From NCBI GenBank assembly GCA_003448675.1, contig DLXZ01000226.1, forward strand, positions 11,017 through 35,541: a DNA stretch of 24,525 nt, read 5' to 3'. The DNA is from Porticoccaceae bacterium (lineage in GTDB: Bacteria; Pseudomonadota; Gammaproteobacteria; Pseudomonadales; Porticoccaceae). Under the pieces are notes generated by a model that saw nothing but the letters and a program-made list of their open reading frames with translations, was not told the DNA's origin and searched no databases. A program made the translations under genes and the position numbers. Position 1 is the stretch's first letter. Every line of letters begins with the position of its first letter. Of the stretch, positions 1 to 6,814 are shown in pieces.

Positions 1-537
1 CGTCAGGCCATCACGCGCTCCATCGCCGATCAGGCACGCACCATCCGCATCCCGGTTCACATGATTGAGACCATCAACAAACTTAATCGCATCTCCCGGC
101 AAATGCTTCAGGAGATGGGCCGCGAGCCAACCCCGGAAGAGCTCGGTGAACGCATGGATCTGCCCGAGGACAAAATTCGCAAGGTGCTGAAAATCGCCAA
201 GGAACCGATTTCCCTGGAAACCCCCATCGGCGACGACGAAGACTCCCATCTGGGCGATTTTATCGAGGACATCAACATCGAATCCCCGATCAATGCCGCT
301 ACCCAGGTGAGCCTCACTGAAGCCACCCACGAAGTCCTCAACGGTCTAACCGCCCGGGAAGCCAAGGTTTTGCGTATGCGTTTCGGTATCGACATGAATA
401 CCGATCACACCCTAGAGGAAGTGGGCAAACAGTTTGACGTCACCCGCGAACGTATTCGTCAGATCGAAGCCAAAGCCCTGCGCAAATTGCGACACCCCTC
501 GCGATCAGACCATATGCGCAGCTTTCTGGACGAATAG
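1..537 (+). CDS. rpoD: RNA polymerase sigma-70 factor RpoD (3' part only)
   Basis: The 178 C-terminal residues of the primary (housekeeping) sigma factor, open at the left edge of the window. The protein directs core RNA polymerase to -35/-10 promoters. What is visible runs from the end of region 2/start of region 3 ([20 protein letters not shown]) through region 3 ([20 protein letters not shown]) to region 4.2, with the helix-turn-helix [20 protein letters not shown] that reads the -35 element, and the usual end RSFLDE. It is nearly identical to E. coli RpoD over this stretch, including [16 protein letters not shown]. RpoS is excluded by the [14 protein letters not shown] segment and by the C-terminus. 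The stop TAG is followed about 120 bases later by a tRNA-Ile gene, the same neighbour as in Pseudomonas. Confidence 0.98.
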   Translation, partial: RQAITRSIADQARTIRIPVHMIETINKLNRISRQMLQEMGREPTPEELGERMDLPEDKIRKVLKIAKEPISLETPIGDDEDSHLGDFIEDINIESPINAATQVSLTEATHEVLNGLTAREAKVLRMRFGIDMNTDHTLEEVGKQFDVTRERIRQIEAKALRKLRHPSRSDHMRSFLDE

Positions 538-604
538 GGAGCGAGTCCCAGCCAGCCAATATCGGCCACTGCCACCCGCCAGACATATGAACCACATCGC
601 GATC

Positions 605-633
605 TGGCCGGTGGCTATAAAGCCCTCTATAAT
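605..633 (+). promoter_or_regulatory. Probable sigma-70 promoter of tRNA-Ile
   Basis: A perfect -10 hexamer TATAAT lies at 628-633, about 28 bases before the tRNA. It is followed by a GC-rich discriminator (CCCGCCCGCG), as is usual for stable-RNA promoters under stringent control. The -35 region 17 bases upstream (TGGCCG at 605-610) is a poor match to TTGACA, so only the -10 is well supported. Confidence 0.6.
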
Positions 634-660
634 CCCGCCCGCGACCATTTCCGTTGTCAC

Positions 661-737
661 GGGCCCATAGCTCAGTTGGTTAGAGCAGTCGACTCATAAT
701 CGATTGGTCCCAGGTTCAAGTCCTGGTGGGCCCACCA
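661..737 (+). tRNA. ileX: tRNA-Ile (anticodon CAU, lysidine-modified tRNA-Ile2)
   Basis: A 77-base cloverleaf with encoded CCA. The acceptor stem is GGGCCCA/TGGGCCC (661-667 with 727-733), D-stem GCTC/GAGC, anticodon stem 688-692 with 700-704, T-stem CCAGG/CCTGG (710-714 with 722-726). The anticodon CAT is at 695-697. CAU occurs in initiator Met, elongator Met and Ile2 tRNAs. The anticodon arm and variable region (GACTCATAATCG, TTGGTC, TTCAAGTCC) match E. coli ileX rather than metT or metZ. The position directly downstream of rpoD also matches the Ile2 gene of Pseudomonas. TilS would convert C34 to lysidine so that AUA codons are read. No repeat of the tRNA 3' end was noticed elsewhere in the window, so no attachment site is called. 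Confidence 0.93.
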
Positions 738-991
738 ATTATCCCAACCTAAAGACAGTCGCAGCAAAGCAGCGCCGGGGCTGAATATAGCTGCTCCGCC
801 GTGGGCTCAAAGTCCGCACTCCAAGAGATTTCTTTCTTACCACGTGTCGTGAAACCATCATGGTTTGAAAATATATGCCGCTTTTCACAACTTTATCGAT
901 CCGCTCAAGTCTACAATACCTCTATCACTACCATTGTTTCATCAACGCCGACCCGAAACCGAATAAATCTCGCAGTAAGTGATCTTCACGG

Positions 992-1708
992 ATGAATAAC
1001 CACCCCCTTAGCAGAACAGAATTCGAGCAAGTGGACTGGCGCTTACTGGATACCAAGCATTCAGCTTTCAAGCCCCAAATCTATTTCCTCGACTGGCAAG
1101 AAACGCAGCTTTGCATTAAGGATTTTTCCCGCTGCAGCGCCCTGGTCAGAAATACCCTGGGTCGGTGGACGGTAAACAAGGAAGCGAGCGTGTTGGCGGC
1201 ACTGGAGGATATAGAGGGCGTTCCCGGCATAATCGGTGTTATTGAAGGCCCGGCACTGGTGATGAATCGCCTGGAAGCCAGCGTCTTGCCCCGACCTCGT
1301 CGCTCGTTTGAACACGACGCTTGCGTAAGAACAAGCAATCTGAGTCCCGACTTTTTTAGCCGCGCGTTCAATCTGCTCACCAGACTGCACGAAAGAGGAG
1401 TCACCCACGGCGACATCCACAATACCAACCTGCTCCTGCACAGCGATGGGCAACCCTCCCTGATCGATTTTGCCTCGGCGCTGGTGCTGGACAAACGGGT
1501 ATCCGCCCTGAAACGCTGGGCCTGGCAAACCATGGCCCGTATTGACCGAATATCCCTGTTAAATCTGCGGCAAGAGCATTTTCCCGATCATCCTATCAAT
1601 CACGAGGAGCAGGTTTTGCTGGATAACCAGCCAAAGGTCTATCGACTGCACAAGCGTATACGCACAATCCTTATTCGACCGCTCAAACGCCTCTTGCGTG
1701 CGCTGTGA
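992..1708 (+). CDS. Small protein-kinase-fold protein (Kdo/WaaP- or RIO-like)
   Basis: A 238-residue protein with the compact kinase core typical of bacterial lipopolysaccharide kinases (Kdo kinase, WaaP), Bud32 and RIO proteins. Visible elements are a candidate ATP-binding lysine in LCIKDF (K43), a helix-C glutamate in VNKEASVLAAL (E64), the catalytic loop THGDIHNTN (H139, G140, D141, N146; HGD instead of HRD) and the metal-binding IDFAS (D159; DFA instead of DFG). A basic tail RTILIRPLKRLLRAL suggests contact with a membrane or nucleic acid. No signal peptide or transmembrane segment is seen. The substrate cannot be read from the sequence; a lipid A/core sugar is the commonest one for such stand-alone bacterial enzymes. 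The ATG has only a weak ribosome site. The 254 bases between the tRNA and this gene hold no convincing gene. Confidence 0.72.
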   Translation: MNNHPLSRTEFEQVDWRLLDTKHSAFKPQIYFLDWQETQLCIKDFSRCSALVRNTLGRWTVNKEASVLAALEDIEGVPGIIGVIEGPALVMNRLEASVLPRPRRSFEHDACVRTSNLSPDFFSRAFNLLTRLHERGVTHGDIHNTNLLLHSDGQPSLIDFASALVLDKRVSALKRWAWQTMARIDRISLLNLRQEHFPDHPINHEEQVLLDNQPKVYRLHKRIRTILIRPLKRLLRAL

Positions 1709-1778
1709 TTTTCAGCCAGGCACCTCCCGAGGCAATCCGCGAATTCCCCCATTCATCGCATAAATGGTTTGGCTGCAC

Positions 1779-1803
1779 AAAAAAAGGCAACCTTGGTTGC
1801 CTT
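1779..1803 (-). terminator. Rho-independent terminator of the flavin monooxygenase gene
   Basis: On the minus strand, AAGGCAACC and GGTTGCCTT form a 9-bp stem with a 2-base loop, followed by a run of seven T (A run at 1779-1785 on the plus strand). It begins 33 bases after the stop of the minus-strand gene. On the plus strand no T-run follows, so it acts in one direction only. Confidence 0.85.
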
Positions 1804-1836
1804 ATCAAACGTTTTACCTATGCACAGCCTTGAGAT

Positions 1837-2925
1837 TTACGCAGCGCTTTCCTTGTATTCCCACTTTTTCAAAGCCGGTAAAGCTTCTTCTGCAAATAAA
1901 GTCATGCTCTGCTTGGCGTAGTCGTAATCCATGCCGGCATAGGTGAAAAAGCAATTCAACTCGATGGGGCCTACGATGTCTTCGATGCCACGCAGTTTTT
2001 CCAGACACTGCTCGGGCGTGCCGTATATCTGCTGCTCGACATATTGCTCAGTAACGCGCCTGGCGTCCTCGCGCATGGCCACGGCTGAACGCCCGTAGTG
2101 CTCGTAGCCCTTAATACTATCGAAATGCTTGCCCTTCATTTCGTAGTGAGCCATGGCCGATTCCCAGTAGTCGCCCATGTATTTATAAGCCATATCCTTG
2201 GCCCGACCAGGATCCTTGTCACAGACCGTGAAAATATTCGCCGAGGTCGGCGGCGCCGGCCGGTTATGCTCTTTTTCGAACAACTCGCGGAACTGACCAA
2301 TATCCTTGGCCCGAGCAGTCCAGGGGCCAACGGCGAAAGTCATCATGGTGCCACCCAGACGCGCTGCATGGGGCACGGTATCCGGTGACATGGAAACAAT
2401 ATAAGTGCGGTCTTTATAGCTTTTGAAGGGCCGGGGCCGCAGATCCACTTCGATTTGATCGAAGAATTCACCGTGGTGCTCGGCCATGACTCCGGTCTCA
2501 AGCGCATTGAGAATCATCGGCGCCGCCTCGTTAAACCGATCGCGGGAAGTCGCCATTTCAACACCAAAGCCATCGTATTCCACCCGCCCCAGGCCACGAC
2601 CAAGACCGACAATCACACGACCATTGGACAGGTTATCCAGCATGGCCAGATCGGTGGCAATACGCAGGGGATCCTTGTGCCAGGGCAGAATCATTGCCGC
2701 GGTACCCAGTTTCAGCGTGGTGGTTATCGCCGACATATAGGTAAGAAACTCGATAGGGTTGGGACACATGGTGTAATTGGTAAAGTGGTGCTCAACCCCC
2801 CAGATGGAATTAAATCCCAGAGGCTCCACCATCTTGGCGACCTCGATTTCCTTCTGGTAAATCTCCAGGTCCGACAGGGGTTGATTGTGACTGCTCTGAA
2901 AGGCCATAACGACGCCGACGTCCAT
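1837..2925 (-). CDS. Luciferase-like (LLM class) flavin-dependent monooxygenase
   Basis: A 362-residue protein of the bacterial luciferase superfamily, a single-domain TIM barrel using reduced FMN (or F420) and O2. Visible hallmarks are VEHHFTNY (residues 44-51), which matches the active-site EHHF of LuxA, the segment LKLGTAAMILPWHKDPLRIA with LDNLSNGRVIVGLGRG (about 71-111), typical of the family's flavin-binding core, and a C-terminal TPEQCLEKL helix. The ATG has a strong ribosome site (GAGGAG). The gene lies alone, divergent from a Rieske oxygenase, and ends in its own terminator. A Baeyer-Villiger-like or hydroxylating role in catabolism is plausible, but the substrate is unknown and no reductase partner is adjacent. 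Confidence 0.88.
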   Translation of the reverse strand: MDVGVVMAFQSSHNQPLSDLEIYQKEIEVAKMVEPLGFNSIWGVEHHFTNYTMCPNPIEFLTYMSAITTTLKLGTAAMILPWHKDPLRIATDLAMLDNLSNGRVIVGLGRGLGRVEYDGFGVEMATSRDRFNEAAPMILNALETGVMAEHHGEFFDQIEVDLRPRPFKSYKDRTYIVSMSPDTVPHAARLGGTMMTFAVGPWTARAKDIGQFRELFEKEHNRPAPPTSANIFTVCDKDPGRAKDMAYKYMGDYWESAMAHYEMKGKHFDSIKGYEHYGRSAVAMREDARRVTEQYVEQQIYGTPEQCLEKLRGIEDIVGPIELNCFFTYAGMDYDYAKQSMTLFAEEALPALKKWEYKESAA

Positions 2926-3123
2926 AATTGCTCCTCTTTGCTAACTGTGAGTTTTGAAAATAAAATGGACCGCCGATTCTGCCATAGCGCAAAATGATTA
3001 CCTAATCCGGGAATAGCGATGCCGGCCTTGGCTTGCCTGCAACACCCGTGTTAAGCAGCGGCGGGCAAAGGCAAACACAGATAACAAATAACTGATGGAA
3101 TGGAATCAGGTAGGAGCAAGACC

Positions 3124-4308
3124 ATGCAACACGCACTGCAAGTGGCGTTAACCAAAAAAGCTTTTGCCCATATCGACCAGGGAACCACGGATATGGGTCG
3201 GGATGTCCTGCGCCACCCGGTGAGCGAATACACCTGCCCGGATTGGTTGAACCGCGAGAAAAGCACCCTGTTTCGGGACTTCCCACTATTTATGGGCCTT
3301 TCGGGTCTAATTCCCGAGCCCGGAGATTTCCTCGCCGAAGATCTGGGAGAAATTCCAACGTTGCTGGTGCGGGGAGACGACGGCGTAGCGCGGGCCTTTG
3401 TTAATATGTGCCGCCACCGCGGCGCGCCCCTGGCCAAGGGCTGCGGCCGCAACGCCAGCTTTATCTGTCCCTACCACGCCTGGAACTACAACCAACGGGG
3501 TGAGTTGGTAGGCCTGCCGGACAAGCGTTCCTTTCCCGGTGTCGAGCAGGAAAAAATGGGCTTGATTGCCCTACCCACCGTGGAAAAAGACGGCATGATC
3601 TGGGTAATACCCACGCCCGACAGAAACGGTGCCGCGCATATCGAACAACAACTGACCGATCACCTGGGTGGACTGAGCGATGAACTGGCCAGTTACCAGT
3701 TCGGCGGTTACCACGCCGATATGACCCGCACGATTACCCGGCGTGCCAACTGGAAACAGCCCATCGAGACCTTCCTGGAAGCCTACCACTTCAACACCCT
3801 GCACAAGAATACCGTGGCACCGCTGTTCTTCCACAACCTCTGCCTGTTTGAAGACTTTGGCCTGAACCACCGGGAAGCGGTGATCCGCCGCAGTATCGAA
3901 ACTCTGCGCGACCGGCCAGAAAGTGAATGGGATTTTATTACTCACACTGGACTTTCCTACCAGCTTTTCCCCAACACCATTTTCGTTGTCCAGGCCGACC
4001 ACGTGGAAACCTGGCGGGTGTTCCCCTCCAAGGAGCGGGTCGATGAATGCGTGATCCGCTTCGACTGTTACATCCCCGAACCGGTCACCAGCGAAAGCGC
4101 CCGCAAACACTGGGACGCCAATATCGACCTGGCTTTCAAAACCGTGGATGAAGAGGACTACGCGATCTCGGAAGATATCGAGCGCGGCTATTTATCACAC
4201 GCCCTCAAAGAAGTCCTGATCGGGCGCAACGAGCCTTCGCTAGGCCATTATAAAAAGTCCATAACGCAGGCGGTGAAATCCTCGAGCGATAAAAAAACCG
4301 GGGATTAG
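3124..4308 (+). CDS. Rieske non-heme iron oxygenase, alpha subunit
   Basis: A 394-residue aromatic-ring-hydroxylating-type oxygenase. The N-terminal Rieske [2Fe-2S] domain has C96-x-H98 (NMCRHRGAPL) and C115-x2-H118 (ICPYHAW). The C-terminal catalytic domain has H222 and H227 in EAYHFNTLHKN and a candidate third ligand D345 in DEEDYAISEDIERG, forming the 2-His-1-carboxylate iron site. The ATG at 3124 is chosen because TAGGAG stands 7 bases before it; the in-frame ATG at 3100 has no ribosome site. Electrons must come from a ferredoxin/reductase encoded elsewhere, and no beta subunit is nearby, which points to an alpha-only (homo-oligomeric) enzyme. The substrate is unknown. An inverted repeat AACAC-CC-GTGTT stands about 80 bases upstream. 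The last codons and the stop lie inside a terminator hairpin. Confidence 0.92.
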   Translation: MQHALQVALTKKAFAHIDQGTTDMGRDVLRHPVSEYTCPDWLNREKSTLFRDFPLFMGLSGLIPEPGDFLAEDLGEIPTLLVRGDDGVARAFVNMCRHRGAPLAKGCGRNASFICPYHAWNYNQRGELVGLPDKRSFPGVEQEKMGLIALPTVEKDGMIWVIPTPDRNGAAHIEQQLTDHLGGLSDELASYQFGGYHADMTRTITRRANWKQPIETFLEAYHFNTLHKNTVAPLFFHNLCLFEDFGLNHREAVIRRSIETLRDRPESEWDFITHTGLSYQLFPNTIFVVQADHVETWRVFPSKERVDECVIRFDCYIPEPVTSESARKHWDANIDLAFKTVDEEDYAISEDIERGYLSHALKEVLIGRNEPSLGHYKKSITQAVKSSSDKKTGD

Positions 4309-4327
4309 CCCGGTTTTTTATCGCTCG
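4283..4327. terminator. Long bidirectional terminator overlapping a stop codon
   Basis: CGAGCGAT-A7-CCGGG pairs with CCCGG-T6-ATCGCTCG: a 19-bp stem with a single bulged A and a 6-base loop GATTAG. The loop contains the TAG stop (4306-4308) of the oxygenase, so its last seven or so codons form the left arm. The A and T runs give a U-tail on either strand, so it can end both the oxygenase transcript and the converging peroxiredoxin transcript. Confidence 0.92.
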
Positions 4328-4351
4328 GTATAAAGAACGCGTATTAGGCGC

Positions 4352-4834
4352 TTATAAATTGGCCAGTACGTTCTCGGCCGAGCTGACTTCAAAGGAACCA
4401 GCTTCCTCAATAAAAGTCTTGGTCACAGTGCCATCTTCGACCACCAGGGCAAAACGCGCGCCGCGCATGCCGAGGCCGAAACCCGTACCGTCCATTTCCA
4501 GGCCCAGTGCCTTGGCGTATTCCCCGTTGCCATCGGCCAGCATCAACACTTTATCACCAGCATTGGCGGACTTGCCCCAGGCGTCCATCACAAACACGTC
4601 GTTGACCGCAGTGCAGGCGACGGTATCCACTCCCTTGGCTTTGATTTCATCAGCTTTATCCACAAAACCCGGTAAGTGCTGACGTGAACACGTCGGAGTA
4701 AAAGCGCCCGGCACGGAAAAAATCACCACTTTTTTGCCACCGAACAAATCCTTTGTGCTCAGGGAACCCGGCCCGTCTTCGTTCATTACATTGAAACGTC
4801 CTTCTGGTACCTTGTCACCGGTTTTTATGGTCAT
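4352..4834 (-). CDS. Peroxiredoxin, Prx5 family
   Basis: A 160-residue thiol peroxidase that would reduce H2O2 and organic hydroperoxides in the cytoplasm. The active-site signature is PGAFTPTC, with peroxidatic C49, P42 and T46 in place and the supporting arginine in RGARFAL (R125-R128 region). A second cysteine is C74 (VACTAV). Prx5 members with this length usually take electrons from glutaredoxin/glutathione, but no fused glutaredoxin domain is present. The ATG is preceded by AGGAG at good spacing. A perfect Fur-type palindrome lies about 80 bases upstream, overlapping a possible minus-strand promoter (-35 TTGATA with a weak -10 TAACGT), which would link its expression to iron. It ends against the bidirectional terminator. 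Confidence 0.93.
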   Translation of the reverse strand: MTIKTGDKVPEGRFNVMNEDGPGSLSTKDLFGGKKVVIFSVPGAFTPTCSRQHLPGFVDKADEIKAKGVDTVACTAVNDVFVMDAWGKSANAGDKVLMLADGNGEYAKALGLEMDGTGFGLGMRGARFALVVEDGTVTKTFIEEAGSFEVSSAENVLANL

Positions 4835-4913
4835 ACTGATCTCCTGGTTACTGTAAAAACATCTTGGGGTTGAACTAATGACTGGTTAGCGCAGCGCCAT
4901 ACGTTAACGTCAC

Positions 4914-4928
4914 TGATAATTATTATCA
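4914..4928. promoter_or_regulatory. Fur-box-like 7-1-7 palindrome
   Basis: TGATAATTATTATCA is a perfect match to the 7-1-7 form of the ferric uptake regulator site (TGATAAT-N-ATTATCA). It sits in the 181-base divergent region between the peroxiredoxin (-) and glycerate kinase (+) genes, 80 and 88 bases from their starts. It overlaps a candidate minus-strand -35 element (TTGATA, 4924-4929), so repression of the peroxiredoxin is the simpler reading. Being AT-rich and short, it could arise by chance. A second palindrome, ACGTTAACGT, lies at 4901-4910. Confidence 0.6.
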
Positions 4929-5015
4929 ATTGGATTTGTTGCCGGAACCTAAAAAATTGTTACTGTCACACTATCGGCGCGGACACTAGACTCACTGGGC
5001 TTCGATTCTTTCACT

Positions 5016-5948
5016 TTGGACGCAACACAATTGAACCACACACTCACTCGCCAGCTTTCTGAATTTCTAAAGCAGGAAAGTCTGCCGCCGGCATTTCGCA
5101 CCACGTTGGTGCGTTATTACTTGCCCCTGGCGGAATGGCTGTTTCGATCCGCAGAGGGGCCAAGCACGCCCGTAATAGGCATCAACGGCGCCCAGGGCAG
5201 CGGTAAGTCCACCATGAGTGCCTTATTGAAGCTAGTGCTCGAAAGCAAATATCACTGGCGGGTGGCCGTGGTATCCATTGATGATCTCTACCTCACCCAC
5301 GCTGAACGGGCCGGTCTGGCACGATCTGTGCACCCCCTGCTACAAACACGAGGCGTCCCCGGCACCCACGATGTCACGCTGGGACTGAGCATTATCAACC
5401 AGCTGAAAACACTGGAAAAAGGCCAGCTTTTGCACCTGCCACGATTCAATAAAGCCACTGACGACCGATTTCATCCTGACGAATGGGACACGATTACAGG
5501 CCCCGTCGACCTTATTCTTTTCGAGGGCTGGTGCGTGGGCGCGCAAGCGGTTAACCCGGAAGAACTGACTCAACCGCTTAACCAACTGGAAGCAGAGGAA
5601 GATAAGCAGGGCATCTGGAGAAGCTACGTTAATCAGCAACTTCAGGGTGCCTACCGTCAGCTGTTCGGGCAAATCGACTACCTGATATTTTTGCAGGTGC
5701 CAGATTTTGATTCGGTAAAAAACTGGCGGCTGGAGCAGGAACAAAAGTTGGCCGAGAAGTTTAAAGGGGAAGCCACCGGCCTTATGAATACCCAGGAAAT
5801 AGAACGCTTTATCCAGCACTACGAGCGCCTGACCCGCCAAAGCCTTGAGGATTTGCCCGACCAAGCCGATGTGCTCCTAAAGCTTGATCGCGATCATCAG
5901 GTCACTGACGTGATCTACCAGAACCCAGTAAAGTCGGCTACGCCATGA
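5016..5948 (+). CDS. D-glycerate 3-kinase-type P-loop kinase
   Basis: A 310-residue kinase of the plant GLYK/yeast Tda10 group, related to phosphoribulokinase and uridine kinase. Visible are the Walker A GAQGSGKST (58-66), the SIDDLYLT strand (87-94), RGVPGTHD (112-119) and the LILFEGWCVG Walker-B-like segment. Members of this group phosphorylate D-glycerate to 3-phosphoglycerate with ATP. It is the first gene of the glucosylglycerate operon, and its stop overlaps the next start (ATGA). Its inferred job is to recapture the glycerate released by the phosphorylase at the end of the operon, giving the acceptor used by the synthase. The start is uncertain: there is no ATG before codon 67, beyond the P-loop. 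TTG at 5016 is taken here; TTG at 5031, with a GGA 10 bases before it, is an alternative. Neither has a good ribosome site. Confidence 0.86.
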   Translation: MDATQLNHTLTRQLSEFLKQESLPPAFRTTLVRYYLPLAEWLFRSAEGPSTPVIGINGAQGSGKSTMSALLKLVLESKYHWRVAVVSIDDLYLTHAERAGLARSVHPLLQTRGVPGTHDVTLGLSIINQLKTLEKGQLLHLPRFNKATDDRFHPDEWDTITGPVDLILFEGWCVGAQAVNPEELTQPLNQLEAEEDKQGIWRSYVNQQLQGAYRQLFGQIDYLIFLQVPDFDSVKNWRLEQEQKLAEKFKGEATGLMNTQEIERFIQHYERLTRQSLEDLPDQADVLLKLDRDHQVTDVIYQNPVKSATP

Positions 5949-6814
5949 GTCCCACCACCCGCACACTGATCTTTACCGACCTGGATGGCACCCTGCTGGA
6001 CCATAACGACTACAGTTTCGAAGCCGCCCTGCCCACCATTGATTACCTTAACCAGGCCAACATTCCCTGGATTTTAAATACCAGTAAAACCCTGGCCGAG
6101 TTGCGGGATCTGGCTAAAGCGCTGGGAAATCGCCACCCCCTGATCCTTGAAAATGGCGGCGGTATCGCGGTGCCGGAAACTTACCCAGTGCCAGAAGGAA
6201 CACCCCATTCGATACCAACCAATGCCGGGGATTATCGCCTGATAGCCCTTGGAGCCGAGCGCTCGTTTATCCTGTCCATGCTTGAACCGCTCCGTCGTTC
6301 CTTCCGCTTCCAGGGCTTTCATTCCATGACGGAGGCAGAGGTGGTGGCGCTGACCGGTCTAAACCCGATTCAGGCACGCCAAGCGCGGGAACGTCATTTT
6401 TCCGAGCCACTGGTCTGGCAGGACGAGCCGGAAGCGTTAAAGGATTTTGGCACCGAATTGGCAACACACTCGCTCAGCCTTCTACGCGGAGGGCGCTTTG
6501 TTCACGTACTTGGTCAGGTCGACAAAGGTCAGGCGATGGCACGGGTCGTGGACCACTGGTTCAGTGACACAGCCACCGGCTGCGAGGGCGCGCTTGTTAC
6601 GATTGCACTGGGCGACAGCGACAATGATCGAGCCATGCTGGAAGCCGCCGATCATGCCATCGTTATTCGCTCACCAGTCCACGCCCCACCAAGGATTAAT
6701 CACCCCAACCCGCGTATCAGTACTCAAACCGGTCCACAAGGCTGGGCGGAAAGTCTGTCCCGGGTACTTAACGAACTTGGTTATATAACAGTTAACGCCA
6801 TGGAGGCTTTATGA
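5945..6814 (+). CDS. gpgP: Mannosyl/glucosyl-3-phosphoglycerate phosphatase (HAD family)
   Basis: A 289-residue HAD-superfamily phosphatase of the Cof/MpgP type. Motif I is FTDLDGTLLD (D12 nucleophile, D14), motif II NTSKT (T46), motif III lysine VDKGQAM (K194) and motif IV LGDSDNDRAML (223-228). The segment RQARERHFSEPLVW in the cap is typical of the mannosyl-3-phosphoglycerate phosphatase subfamily. It removes the phosphate from the glycosyl-3-phosphoglycerate made by the adjacent GT81 enzyme, leaving glucosylglycerate. Because the neighbour is a glucosyl rather than a mannosyl (GT55) synthase, glucosyl-3-phosphoglycerate is the likely in vivo substrate. It overlaps both neighbours by 4 bases (ATGA at each end), implying translational coupling. 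Confidence 0.9.
   Translation: MSPTTRTLIFTDLDGTLLDHNDYSFEAALPTIDYLNQANIPWILNTSKTLAELRDLAKALGNRHPLILENGGGIAVPETYPVPEGTPHSIPTNAGDYRLIALGAERSFILSMLEPLRRSFRFQGFHSMTEAEVVALTGLNPIQARQARERHFSEPLVWQDEPEALKDFGTELATHSLSLLRGGRFVHVLGQVDKGQAMARVVDHWFSDTATGCEGALVTIALGDSDNDRAMLEAADHAIVIRSPVHAPPRINHPNPRISTQTGPQGWAESLSRVLNELGYITVNAMEAL

Noticed and set aside
661..737. tRNA-Ile as an integration site for a genomic island covering the catabolic genes
   Set aside because: No integrase gene and no repeat of the tRNA 3' end was noticed in the window, and the tRNA and its rpoD neighbour are in ancestral order.
801..995. A 64-codon plus-strand frame upstream of the kinase gene, ending in an ATGA overlap with it
   Set aside because: GTG start without a ribosome site, no recognisable composition or motif; the overlap is probably chance.
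2455..2997. A 180-codon plus-strand frame opposite the flavin monooxygenase
   Set aside because: It is the complement of a clearly conserved gene; its translation has no family features.
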